In this document: positions 7,129 through 13,850 of the stretch, in pieces
Position numbering within the stretch: the first letter of the stretch is position 1
How the letters are laid out: every line of letters begins with the position of its first letter
NCBI GenBank assembly: GCA_020850915.1
Contig: JADZDV010000176.1
Coordinates: 1 to 13,850, forward strand
Source of the DNA: Chloroflexota bacterium
GTDB lineage: Bacteria > Chloroflexota > UBA6077 > JADZDV01
Length of the DNA stretch: 13,850 bases
Direction: 5' to 3'
Translations under genes and position numbers: made by a program
Notes under the pieces: model-generated
Told to the model about the DNA's origin: nothing
The model's input: the letters and a program-made list of their open reading frames with translations, nothing else
Databases searched by the model: none

Positions 7129-8033
7129 GCACGCTCACTCTTGATGGCATGGCCCCCAAACTCGTTGCGCAGGGCGGCGATGACCTGCGCGCTGAACGAC
7201 TCCTTCTGGCGCGAGTGGAAACGCTCCATCAGGGAGAGCGTGATCACCGGCGCGGGCACGTCCTCGTTCATCGCCTCGAGAATGGTCCAGCGACCCTCAC
7301 CTGAATCGTCCACGTAGCCGCGCACGCCGTCAAGCTTTGGGTCCCTGGCGAACGCTCGCTCGGCCAGCTCGCAGAGCCAGGAGCGGACCACACTGCCCTG
7401 ATTCCAGACGTGGGCAACCTTGTACAGGTCAACGTCGAACTGCGACGACTTCAGAATCTCGAAGCCCTCGCCGTACGCCTGGAGCATGCCGTACTCGATG
7501 CCGTTGTGGACCATCTTCGTGAAGTGGCCGGCGCCCACAGGGCCGCAGTGGAGGTACCCGTCGGGCGGGGCCAGCGTGGCAAAGGCCGGCTCGAGCCGCT
7601 CGTACACCTCGCGCGGGCCGCCGATCATCAGGCAGTAGCCGTTCTGCAGCCCCCAGATGCCTCCGCTGGTGCCCTCGTCCACGAAGCTGATGCCGCGCGG
7701 CTCCAGCTCCGCCGCGCGGCGCAGGGTGTCGCGAAAGTAGGAGTTGCCGCCGTCCACGATCGTGTCGCCCGGCTCCAGCAGCTCCGCGACTTCCTGGATG
7801 ATCTCGTCCGTGACCCGGCCGGATGGCACCATGACCCAGACGGCGCGCGGCGCGCGGAGCTGGGTCACCAGCTCCTTGATGGAGGCCACCGCGGTCACGT
7901 TGGGCTCCTCGCCGGCCAGGCGCTGGGCGGTTGCCGTTGTCCGGTTCCAGGCGATCACCTCATGCCCGCCCCGCGCCAGGCGGGTGGCCATGTTGTAGCC
8001 CATGCGGCCGAGGCCGGCGAATCCAAGTCTCAT
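7125..8033 (-). CDS. gnd: 6-phosphogluconate dehydrogenase, short (about 300 aa) type
   Basis: Gnd oxidatively decarboxylates 6-phosphogluconate to ribulose-5-phosphate. At 302 residues it belongs to the short bacterial class (like Bacillus YqeC) rather than the 470-residue Gnd. Nucleotide binding is G7-L-G-R-M-G12; beta-2 ends W29-N30-R31-T32. D94-G-G-N-S-Y-F-R-D-T and G121-T-S-G-G125 bind substrate; K173 and N177 in HFTKMVHNGIEYG are the expected catalytic residues, with E180; YVDDSGEGRW (240-249) is the conserved closing loop. The ATG at 8033 is chosen for AAAGGA 6 bases upstream and for the normal N-terminus; the frame is open to 8159, overlapping pgi. Short members are often NAD-specific with an acidic residue after beta-2; the N-R-T here instead resembles NADP-binding Gnd. 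The 82-base gap to pgi holds no clear hairpin. Confidence 0.95.
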   Translation of the reverse strand: MRLGFAGLGRMGYNMATRLARGGHEVIAWNRTTATAQRLAGEEPNVTAVASIKELVTQLRAPRAVWVMVPSGRVTDEIIQEVAELLEPGDTIVDGGNSYFRDTLRRAAELEPRGISFVDEGTSGGIWGLQNGYCLMIGGPREVYERLEPAFATLAPPDGYLHCGPVGAGHFTKMVHNGIEYGMLQAYGEGFEILKSSQFDVDLYKVAHVWNQGSVVRSWLCELAERAFARDPKLDGVRGYVDDSGEGRWTILEAMNEDVPAPVITLSLMERFHSRQKESFSAQVIAALRNEFGGHAIKSERA

Positions 8034-8115
8034 CCTTCGTCCTTTCTCATCGCTCGAGGCGAGTCCTCCCCACGACGCGCGCCTCTGCTCCCTGTCTGTG
8101 TCCCGCCGGGTCCCG

Positions 8116-9732
8116 TTACCGCGAACGCCCCCGCTCGACCGCCTGCCGCAGCCGCCCAACGCCGGCCACGACGTCCGCCCCGAGGTTGAAGCGGATCACG
8201 CGCCGTCCATGGTCGGCGAGCGACCGCAGGTCGCCCAGCGCCTGCGCCTGAATGAGCGTGCCAAACGTGTAAGGCTGGCCCGGGATCGCCAGGTCCTCGT
8301 CTACGTCCGACACGAGCTGAATGAACAGGCCGCTGTTCGGCCCACCCTTGTGGAGCTGCCCTGTGGAGTGCAGGAAGCGTGGCCCGTAACCGAGGGTTGT
8401 GGCCAGGTGCGTGCGCTCGCGAAGGCTGACGCGCAGGTCCGCCAGCGCCGCGTCTGAGGCGGCGGTTGGCGGCACGTAGGCCATGATCGCCACGTAGTCG
8501 CCGGGGTTGCCCTGCTCCAGGAAGCTGCCGATCGCCTCGACGTCGGCCGACGTGACCGTCGGCAACGCGCCGCTGCGCTCCAGCTCCGCCAGGACCGCGC
8601 GCGTATTGTCCTTGCTCTCCTGGACGTTCGGCTGGTCAAAGGGGTTGATCCCGAGCAGCGCGCCGGCCACGGCCGTAGCAAACTCCCAGCGGAAGAACTC
8701 CGCCCCAAGCGCCTGCTTGTCCGGCAGCTCGAGGCGAATGACCGGGTGGCCCGCTTGCTCCAGGGTCTTCAGGGTCCATGACAGCTCCCGGTCGACGTCC
8801 CCAGCCACCAGCGGCGCCACGAAGACGCGGTCGCCGCCGTACACCTCCGGATCGCCCAGCGGCTCCTCCGCCACCGGGACCAGGCCGCGCCCCTGCTTGC
8901 CCGTGCTCTCCGCCAGGAGCTGCTCCGCCCAGAGCCCGAAGCTGGCGATGGACGGCGAGGGCAGGATCGTCACCTTGTCCCTCCCCTGGAGCGCGAACCG
9001 ACCGAGCGCCAGGCCGAGCGCGAGACCGGGGTTCCTGGCCGCCTCCCCCTCGCGGCAGGCGGCCATCATGCCGCGCGCGTCGGAGAGGTGACGATTGAGG
9101 TCCATGCCGATGAGCGCGGCCGGGACGAGACCAAAGTAGGTCAGGGCCGAATAGCGCCCGCCGACGTCCGGCGGCGTGGAGAAGATCTTACGGACGGTTC
9201 GTTCTGTGGCCAGCTTCTCCAGCGCCGTACCGGGGTCGGTCAGCACCACGAAGTACTGGCCGGCCCGGTCGTGCATGATCAGCCGCATCTGGCGGTAGAA
9301 GTACTCGAAGAACGAGGCGCTCTCGGTCGTCGTGCCCGACTTGGAGGAGACGACGAAGAGAGTGTACGGCCGCTGCGAGCCCCGCCACAGCTCGCGAATG
9401 GCGTCCGGCGAGGTTGTGTCGATGACTCTCAGCTCGGGGAACGTTGGACGCGAGCCGAAGGTCTGGCGCAGCACTTCCGGGCAGAGGCTGCTGCCGCCCA
9501 TGCCGAGCAGGTAGGCGTGCTCGCAGCCGTAGGCGCGGACGGCGGTGGCCAGGCTGTGCAGCTCGTCGATACGACCCACCCTCTCGTCCGCGATGGTGAG
9601 CCAGCCGAGGGCGTCCACGATCTGCCGCTGGACCGCCGGGTCGTCCGACCAGACCGAGGCGTCCTTCCGCCAGATCCGCGCGACCAGGTCGGCCGGCTCG
9701 GCGCCGCCCGCTGGGGGGAGCGTCTGACTCAT
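8116..9732 (-). CDS. pgi: Glucose-6-phosphate isomerase (transaldolase-linked subtype)
   Basis: Pgi interconverts glucose-6-phosphate and fructose-6-phosphate, linking the non-oxidative products back to Zwf. The 538-residue protein has two SIS domains: G77-M-G-G-S-S-L, S129-S-K-S-G-T-T-T-E-S138 (sugar-phosphate loop) and G191-G-R-Y-S195; then W268-A-E-Q-L-L-A-E275-S-T-G-K-Q-G, where E275 is the expected proton-shuttle glutamate; N363-P-F-D-Q-P-N-V-Q-E-S-K374; and H455-S-T-G-Q-L-H-K-G-G-P-N-S-G468. This C-terminal pattern is that of the isomerase half of bifunctional transaldolase/isomerase proteins, here as a separate gene directly after tal. A strong AGGAGG (9742-9747) lies 9 bases before the ATG at 9732. 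The preceding gap is 68 bases. Confidence 0.93.
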   Translation of the reverse strand: MSQTLPPAGGAEPADLVARIWRKDASVWSDDPAVQRQIVDALGWLTIADERVGRIDELHSLATAVRAYGCEHAYLLGMGGSSLCPEVLRQTFGSRPTFPELRVIDTTSPDAIRELWRGSQRPYTLFVVSSKSGTTTESASFFEYFYRQMRLIMHDRAGQYFVVLTDPGTALEKLATERTVRKIFSTPPDVGGRYSALTYFGLVPAALIGMDLNRHLSDARGMMAACREGEAARNPGLALGLALGRFALQGRDKVTILPSPSIASFGLWAEQLLAESTGKQGRGLVPVAEEPLGDPEVYGGDRVFVAPLVAGDVDRELSWTLKTLEQAGHPVIRLELPDKQALGAEFFRWEFATAVAGALLGINPFDQPNVQESKDNTRAVLAELERSGALPTVTSADVEAIGSFLEQGNPGDYVAIMAYVPPTAASDAALADLRVSLRERTHLATTLGYGPRFLHSTGQLHKGGPNSGLFIQLVSDVDEDLAIPGQPYTFGTLIQAQALGDLRSLADHGRRVIRFNLGADVVAGVGRLRQAVERGRSR

Positions 9733-9800
9733 TGGAGTGCACCTCCTGGGACGACCGGACTCGAGACCAGAGGAGACATCTGCTCGTGCTCGCTCACGCC

Positions 9801-10934
9801 TTACGCGCCGGCCCGCGCGCCGGCCAGGTCGGCTCGCTTGCGGGCAACGCCGGCCAGCAGGTCGTCGAACGACGTTGCGAAGGCGGCCAGACCGTCCGCC
9901 TGCAGCTTTGCCGTCACGGCGTCGAGGTCGATGCCGAGGGCGGCCAGGCGGCGAAGCTGCTCGGCGGCCTCGTCCACGTCCCGCGTGACGGTGACCGCGG
10001 GCTGGCCGTGATCGCGGAATGCGTCGATGGTGTGCGGCGGCATCGTGTTCACCGTGTCCGGCCCGATCAGCGTGTCCACGTACAGCACGTCCGAGTACTT
10101 CGGGTTCTTCGTACCGGTGCTGCCCCAGAGCAGGCGCTGTGGCATAGCGCCCCGGGCCGCCAGCGCGGCCCAGCCCGGCTCGGCCAGGATCTGCCGGAAT
10201 CGCTTGTACGCCAGCTTCGCGTTGGCCACGGCGGCTTTCCCGAGCAGGTCAGCCGCCTCGGTGCGCCCGGCCTGGACCAGCTTCTCAAGCTGCCCGTCGA
10301 CGGCCGTATCAACCCGGCTCACGAACAAGCTCGCCACCGAGGCGACCCGATCTAGCGACCGGCCGGCGGCCTGCGCCTTTTCCAGCCCGCGCAGGTACGC
10401 CCGCGCGATCTGCTCGTAGTTCTCCACCGAGAACAGCAGCGTGACGTTGATGTTCACCCCTTCGGCGGTGAGCTGCTCGAACGCCGCGACGCCCTCGTTC
10501 GTGCCGGGCACCTTGATCATGACGTTCTCGCGGCCAACCATGTCGAAGAGGCGGTGCGCTTCCTTGACGGTGCCAGCCGTGTCCGGGCCGAGGGACGGAG
10601 CCACCTCCAGGCTCACGTAGCCGTCGCGCCGATGGGTCCCCTCGAAGACCGGCCGCAGCAGGTCCGCGACCGCCCGGATATCGTCGGTAGCGAGCGCCTC
10701 GTAGATCTCCTCAGTCGACGTCCCCTCACGGAGCAGCGCGTTGAGCTGATCGTCGTACCGACCACTGCCGCCAATCGCCTTCTCGAAGATGGTGGGGTTG
10801 GAGGTCAGGCCGGTGATCTCGCCAGCCTCGATCAGGCTGGCCAGCTCGCCAGACTGGAGCATTCCGCGCTCCACATTGTCCATCCAGGGGCTCTGGCCAA
10901 GCACGACCAGTTGTGCCAGCTTGCTGTTCGTCAT
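9801..10934 (-). CDS. tal: Transaldolase (long bacterial type)
   Basis: Tal moves a dihydroxyacetone unit between sedoheptulose-7-phosphate and glyceraldehyde-3-phosphate, giving erythrose-4-phosphate and fructose-6-phosphate. The 377-residue length and sequence match the TalB-like long class of actinobacteria, cyanobacteria and Chloroflexota. W17-M-D-N20, L43-T-S-N-P-T-I-F50, and M139-I-K141-V-P-G-T are visible, K141 being the Schiff-base lysine. N161-I-N-V-T-L-L-F-S and VASVASLFVSRVDTAVD follow, and YVDTLIG lies near the C-terminal end of the barrel. The ATG at 10934 is chosen for AAAGGAG (10941-10947) 6 bases upstream; the frame is open to 10979. The 117-base gap after tkt holds two near-palindromes and may contain control sites. 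Confidence 0.95.
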   Translation of the reverse strand: MTNSKLAQLVVLGQSPWMDNVERGMLQSGELASLIEAGEITGLTSNPTIFEKAIGGSGRYDDQLNALLREGTSTEEIYEALATDDIRAVADLLRPVFEGTHRRDGYVSLEVAPSLGPDTAGTVKEAHRLFDMVGRENVMIKVPGTNEGVAAFEQLTAEGVNINVTLLFSVENYEQIARAYLRGLEKAQAAGRSLDRVASVASLFVSRVDTAVDGQLEKLVQAGRTEAADLLGKAAVANAKLAYKRFRQILAEPGWAALAARGAMPQRLLWGSTGTKNPKYSDVLYVDTLIGPDTVNTMPPHTIDAFRDHGQPAVTVTRDVDEAAEQLRRLAALGIDLDAVTAKLQADGLAAFATSFDDLLAGVARKRADLAGARAGA

Positions 10935-10965
10935 CGAATGCTCCTTTAAACGTGCTCTGTCAGGC

Positions 10966-10980
10966 GTTGGCCTGGCCAAC
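10966..10980. repeat. Palindrome GTTGGCC-T-GGCCAAC between tkt and tal
   Basis: Two 7-bp arms flank a single central base, 32 bases before the tal start codon. A one-base centre is too tight for an RNA hairpin of full length, so a dimeric DNA-binding protein is the more natural reading, if it is functional. A second odd palindrome, GGCAC-G-GTGCC, lies at 11024-11034 in the same gap. Chance occurrence is possible in GC-rich DNA. Confidence 0.35.
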
Positions 10981-11023
10981 TGGATTGGAGGCGGGACATC
11001 GCGTCGCCGGCCCCTCGGTGCAC

Positions 11024-11034
11024 GGCACGGTGCC
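11024..11034. repeat. Palindrome GGCAC-G-GTGCC after tkt
   Basis: This 5-bp-armed odd palindrome lies 17 bases past the tkt stop codon. No T-run follows on the minus strand, so it does not look like a terminator. It shares the one-base-centre design of the site at 10966-10980 but not its sequence. Confidence 0.2.
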
Positions 11035-11051
11035 TCGCCGCGGCGCGCGGC

Positions 11052-13121
11052 TTACGGCGCGGTCACGTTCGTCTGGTCCGGCGTCACGCGTCCGGTCGCT
11101 CCGCTACCCTGCCGGGTCAGTTGCAGAGCGCGTTCCGCGACGGCCTCGGCGGTGAGTCCCAGCGCAGCGAGCGCCTGCTCGCCGGGCGCCGAGACGCCAA
11201 AGCGGTCCAGTCCCAGCACGTCCCCGTCGAGCCCGCCGTAACGATACCAGCCCCACGTGACGCCCGCCTCGACGGCTAGCCGCGGCACGCTGCCGTCGCG
11301 CGGGATCACCGACTCCTGGTACTCCGGCGGTTGGCGGTCGAACAGCTCCCAGCTTGGCATACTGACGACCCGCGCCCGGACGCCCTGGCGTGCGAGCATC
11401 TCGCGCGCCTCGAGGGCCAGGTGCACCTGCGAGCCGGTCGAGATGATCGCCACGTCCGGCGTGCCGCCGTCGGCCTCAGCCAGGATGTAGGCGCCGCGGG
11501 CCACGTTCTCGATCGCCTGCCGCGTGCTCTGCGCCAGCGTGGGGATCTTCTCGCGCGTGAGGACCAGGGCGACCGGGCCGTGCTGCTCCTGGAGCGCCGC
11601 TGCCCAGGCGCCAGCCGTCTCCGTGGCATCGGCCGGCCGGATCACGACCAGGTTCGGCATCGCGCGCAACGCCGTGAGGTGCTCCACGGGCTGATGGGTT
11701 GGACCGTCCTCGCCGAGGCCGATGCTGTCGTGAGTGAAGATGTAGATCGACCGCGCCTCGGAGAGCGCCGCGATCCGGATGGCCGGGCGGCAGTAGTCCG
11801 AGAAGACCAGGAACGTCGCACCGTAGGGACGGACCCCCCCGTGGAGCGCCATCCCGTTCAGGGCCGCGCCCATCGCGTGTTCACGAATGCCGAAGCGGAA
11901 CGTCCGCCCGGTAGGGTTGTCCGCCGAGAAGGTACCGAACTTCTCGAGGTTGGTGTCCGTGGAAGGCGCCAGGTCCGCCGAGCCGCCGACCAGGAACGGG
12001 AGCGTCGGCGCCAGCGCGTTGAGCACCTTGCCGGAGGCGCTACGGGTTGCGACGGCGCCAGCCTCGGCGGCGAACGACGGCAGAACCTCCTGCCAGCCGG
12101 CTGGCAGCTCGCCGCGCAGCGCCAGCTCGAGCTGCGCGGCCAGGTCCGGGAACGCCGCGCGGTAGGCCTCGAAGCGCTGCTGCCACTCGGCCTGCGCCGC
12201 CCTGCCTCGACCCACCGCCTCACGGAAGTGCCGCAACGCCTCGTCCGGCACGTAGAAGTCCGGCTGGGTGGGCCAGCCGAGGTTCTCCTTGGTGAGCCGC
12301 ACTTCCTCGACACCCAGCGGGCTGCCGTGCGCGGCGGCCGTGTTGCGCTTGTTCGGGCTGCCCTCGGCGATAATCGTGCGGGCCCGGACAAGCGACGGCC
12401 GCTCGGTCTCCGCCTGCGCGGCGCGAACCGCCGCCTCCACCAGCACCAGGTCGTTGCCGTCCACCGCCTGGACGTGCCAGCCGGCGGCCTCGAATCGCCT
12501 GGAGACATCCTCTTCGAACACGCCGGTCGTGGTGCCCTCGATAGTAATGTGGTTGTCGTCGTAGATGTAGATGAGCTTCCCGAGCTTCAGCGTGCCGGCC
12601 AGCGAGGCCGCCTCATAGGAGATGCCCTCCATCAGGTCGCCGTCGCTGCAGAGGGCGTAGGTGTAGTGGTTGACGACCTCGTGGCCCGGCCGGTTGAAGG
12701 TCGCCGCCAGGAAGCGCTCGGCGATCGCCATGCCAACGCCGGTCGCGAAGCCCTGGCCGAGCGGCCCGGTCGTCGTCTCCACGCCCGGCGTGAGGTTGTG
12801 CTCCGGATGGCCTGGCGTGCGGCTGTTGAGCTGCCGGAACCGCTTCAGCTCCTCGAGCGGCAGGTCGTAGCCGGTCAGGTAGAGCAGGCTGTACAGCAGC
12901 ATCGAGCCGTGGCCGGCCGAGAGGACGAAGCGGTCGCGGTCCGGCCAGCCTGGGTCGGTCGGGTTGTGCTTGAGGAAACGTGTCCAGAGCACGTACGCCA
13001 TCGGCGCCGCGCCCATCGGCAGACCGGGGTGGCCGGAGTTGGCCTTCTGCACCGCGTCCATCGACAGGGTGCGGATGGTGTTGATGCTGAGAGCGTCGAG
13101 CGCCTGATCGAGAACCGCCAC
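11052..13121 (-). CDS. tkt: Transketolase
   Basis: Tkt transfers two-carbon ketol units between sugar phosphates (xylulose-5-phosphate with ribose-5-phosphate or erythrose-4-phosphate) using thiamine diphosphate. The 689 residues are full length. N-terminal half: N28-S-G-H31-P-G, S68-A-G-H71-G-S-M, G119-P-L-G-Q-G124 and the thiamine/metal motif S159-D-G-D-L-M-E-G...D189-N190. Middle domain: G411-I-R-E414-H-A-M, E414 being the cofactor-activating glutamate, and H464[12 protein letters not shown]476-Q-P. The start is a GTG at 13121, with GGGAGG (13126-13131) only 4 bases upstream. This is the first gene of the operon; its leader has a stem-loop at 13166-13198. Confidence 0.97.
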   Translation of the reverse strand: MAVLDQALDALSINTIRTLSMDAVQKANSGHPGLPMGAAPMAYVLWTRFLKHNPTDPGWPDRDRFVLSAGHGSMLLYSLLYLTGYDLPLEELKRFRQLNSRTPGHPEHNLTPGVETTTGPLGQGFATGVGMAIAERFLAATFNRPGHEVVNHYTYALCSDGDLMEGISYEAASLAGTLKLGKLIYIYDDNHITIEGTTTGVFEEDVSRRFEAAGWHVQAVDGNDLVLVEAAVRAAQAETERPSLVRARTIIAEGSPNKRNTAAAHGSPLGVEEVRLTKENLGWPTQPDFYVPDEALRHFREAVGRGRAAQAEWQQRFEAYRAAFPDLAAQLELALRGELPAGWQEVLPSFAAEAGAVATRSASGKVLNALAPTLPFLVGGSADLAPSTDTNLEKFGTFSADNPTGRTFRFGIREHAMGAALNGMALHGGVRPYGATFLVFSDYCRPAIRIAALSEARSIYIFTHDSIGLGEDGPTHQPVEHLTALRAMPNLVVIRPADATETAGAWAAALQEQHGPVALVLTREKIPTLAQSTRQAIENVARGAYILAEADGGTPDVAIISTGSQVHLALEAREMLARQGVRARVVSMPSWELFDRQPPEYQESVIPRDGSVPRLAVEAGVTWGWYRYGGLDGDVLGLDRFGVSAPGEQALAALGLTAEAVAERALQLTRQGSGATGRVTPDQTNVTAP

Positions 13122-13165
13122 AGAGCCTCCCAGGGTCGGCGAGCCGGCACAGAGACGGACCGATC

Positions 13166-13198
13166 GCCGCCTGTCTCATTCGATGGTGAGAAGGCGGC
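13166..13198 (-). promoter_or_regulatory. Stem-loop in the tkt leader
   Basis: On the minus strand GCCGCCT-TCTCA, an 8-base loop (CCATCGAA), then TGAGA-C-AGGCGGC form a 12-bp stem with one bulged C. It ends 44 bases before the tkt GTG. No run of T follows, so it is not an intrinsic terminator of the usual form; it may stabilise the message, act in attenuation or bind a protein. The rest of the 279-base gap 13122-13400 has no open frame I believe; I find no convincing sigma-70 promoter in it, though CATGAA/TAAACA (16-base spacing, around 13252-13225) is a poor candidate. Confidence 0.5.
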
Positions 13199-13250
13199 CT
13201 CTCGACGCCGCCCGTCAGAGCGTTGTTTAGGAGGAACGGTACCATTTCAT

Positions 13251-13296
13251 GACCGGTCCGGGACATAAACCGCCGGACGTCACCGGTCCCCACCGG
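13251..13296. repeat. Two ACCGGT palindromes 30 bp apart upstream of tkt
   Basis: ACCGGTCC occurs at 13252-13259 (within the palindrome GACCGGTC) and again at 13282-13289, which is 30 bp later, about three helical turns. The second copy is part of CCGGT-CCCC-ACCGG (13283-13296), a short inverted repeat. The two sites lie 130-175 bases before the tkt start, where an operator could sit; with sites this short, chance is a serious alternative. Confidence 0.25.
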
Positions 13297-13400
13297 CACG
13301 CTGCCCGGCACGACGCCGTGCAGCCGTTCCTGCACCTGCTACACGCGGCGAAGCTCTCGGTGTGCCTTGCGTGGGCGACGTCGCCGGTTTGGGAGCGAGC

Positions 13401-13850
13401 TCAGCCGCCCGCGGGGTGGGGTGCCGGATTCGGGACCAGCACCGGCGCGATGCCGGTTCGATCGATGGAGAACAACACCACGCTGGTGCCGGACGGGCAG
13501 CACAGCGGGTCCTCCGGCTTATAGCGCCGATAGCTGGCGGTGATGACGTCGGGACCGAAGAACCCGATCACCTCGCCCGCGCCGTCGGTGCGCGAGTCCA
13601 TCGGGTCGGGCGAGATGGTGCCCGCGAACACACCGTGGACGAAGACGAACTCCTGAAAGCCGAGCGGTCGGCACATGCCGTCGTAGCCTGACAGCGCCTT
13701 GACGGCAACGACGCCCCAGCCCGCCCGGTAGCTGCTGTAGAGCGTCCAGCCGGCCGCTGCCAGGATCCGGTCCTCGGTCGTCTCCGGCGGCCGCTGCGAG
13801 GCCAGACAGCGCGGATCCATCGCCGGGTCCATCGGCGGCGCCACGGGGAC
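13401..13850 (-). CDS. LppP/LprE-type lipoprotein-like protein (N-terminus outside window)
   Basis: Only the C-terminal 149 residues are visible; the frame is open to the right edge, so the true start, and any lipoprotein signal peptide with its lipobox cysteine, lie beyond it. The visible part matches my recollection of the LppP/LprE domain: GWTLYSSYRAGWGVVAVKALSGYDG, then MCRPLGFQEFVFVHGVFAGTISP, PMDSRTDGAGEV, and near the end YRRYKPEDPLCCPSGTSVVLFSI. The conserved C-R-P-L-G and C-C-P-S cysteines are present and may form disulfides, consistent with an exported protein. The family is known mainly from mycobacteria and other actinobacteria and its function is not established. It is transcribed toward tkt but ends 279 bases before it, so it is probably not part of that operon. 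Confidence 0.72.
   Translation of the reverse strand, partial: VPVAPPMDPAMDPRCLASQRPPETTEDRILAAAGWTLYSSYRAGWGVVAVKALSGYDGMCRPLGFQEFVFVHGVFAGTISPDPMDSRTDGAGEVIGFFGPDVITASYRRYKPEDPLCCPSGTSVVLFSIDRTGIAPVLVPNPAPHPAGG

Larger units (their letters stand above)
2009..13121 (-). other. Nine-gene pentose-phosphate/glucose-phosphate operon
   Basis: Genes in order of transcription: tkt, tal, pgi, gnd, zwf, opcA, pgl, rpiA, ROK kinase. Gaps are 117 bases (tkt-tal), 68 (tal-pgi), 82 (pgi-gnd) and 20 (zwf-opcA). The junctions gnd/zwf, opcA/pgl and rpiA/ROK overlap by ATGA, and pgl/rpiA by GTGA, which implies translational coupling. The three wider gaps near the front each end in a good Shine-Dalgarno sequence and could hold internal promoters. 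The set lacks only rpe among the standard pentose-phosphate enzymes. I saw no clear rho-independent terminator after the last gene. Confidence 0.85.

Noticed and set aside
11331..13268. 645-codon open frame on the plus strand opposite tkt
   Set aside because: It is antisense to an unmistakable transketolase, has Arg/Gly/Ala-rich low-complexity translation and no recognisable domain; such frames are expected opposite GC-rich genes.

Overview
All the genes I can support lie on the minus strand, so the window reads right to left. Its core is a nine-gene sugar-phosphate operon with about 67-80% GC in hand-counted stretches. In order of transcription it holds transketolase (tkt), transaldolase (tal), glucose-6-phosphate isomerase (pgi), a short 6-phosphogluconate dehydrogenase (gnd), glucose-6-phosphate dehydrogenase (zwf), the G6PD assembly protein (opcA), 6-phosphogluconolactonase (pgl), ribose-5-phosphate isomerase A (rpiA) and a ROK-family sugar kinase. 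The high GC, the zwf-opcA pair and the tkt-tal-...-zwf-opcA-pgl order point to a Chloroflexota bacterium of the Thermomicrobia/Sphaerobacter kind, or an actinobacterium. The sequence alone does not settle which.

Layout from the right edge: 13401-13850 is the C-terminal part of an LppP/LprE-type lipoprotein-like protein whose N-terminus lies outside the window. The 279-base gap 13122-13400 is the leader region of the operon and contains a strong 12-bp stem-loop. The operon runs 13121-2009. Its first three junctions have gaps of 68-117 bases. From gnd onward the genes are packed, with four stop/start overlaps (ATGA or GTGA) and one 20-base gap. A 130-base gap (1879-2008) carries a candidate promoter with an embedded inverted repeat, followed by a GNAT acetyltransferase gene (1264-1878). 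The 301-base gap 963-1263 holds a 134-bp element bounded by inverted repeats that resemble IS66-family ends. Next to it is a candidate promoter for a zinc-ribbon DNA methylase (962 to the left edge, incomplete). The methylase has clearly lower GC (about 50-57% in hand-counted stretches) than the operon, so the left end looks like accessory DNA.

Together the operon genes encode glucose phosphorylation, the entire oxidative pentose phosphate branch, and the non-oxidative branch except ribulose-5-phosphate 3-epimerase (rpe), which is not in the window. With pgi present, fructose-6-phosphate made by Tkt/Tal can return to glucose-6-phosphate, so the set could run as an NAD(P)H-producing cycle. I saw no tRNA, rRNA, CRISPR array, riboswitch or convincing rho-independent terminator. 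The operon itself is mostly ordinary metabolism. The features that deserve a second look are the mini-element/methylase junction, the N-R-T cofactor motif in the short Gnd, the tkt leader hairpin and the operator-like palindromes.
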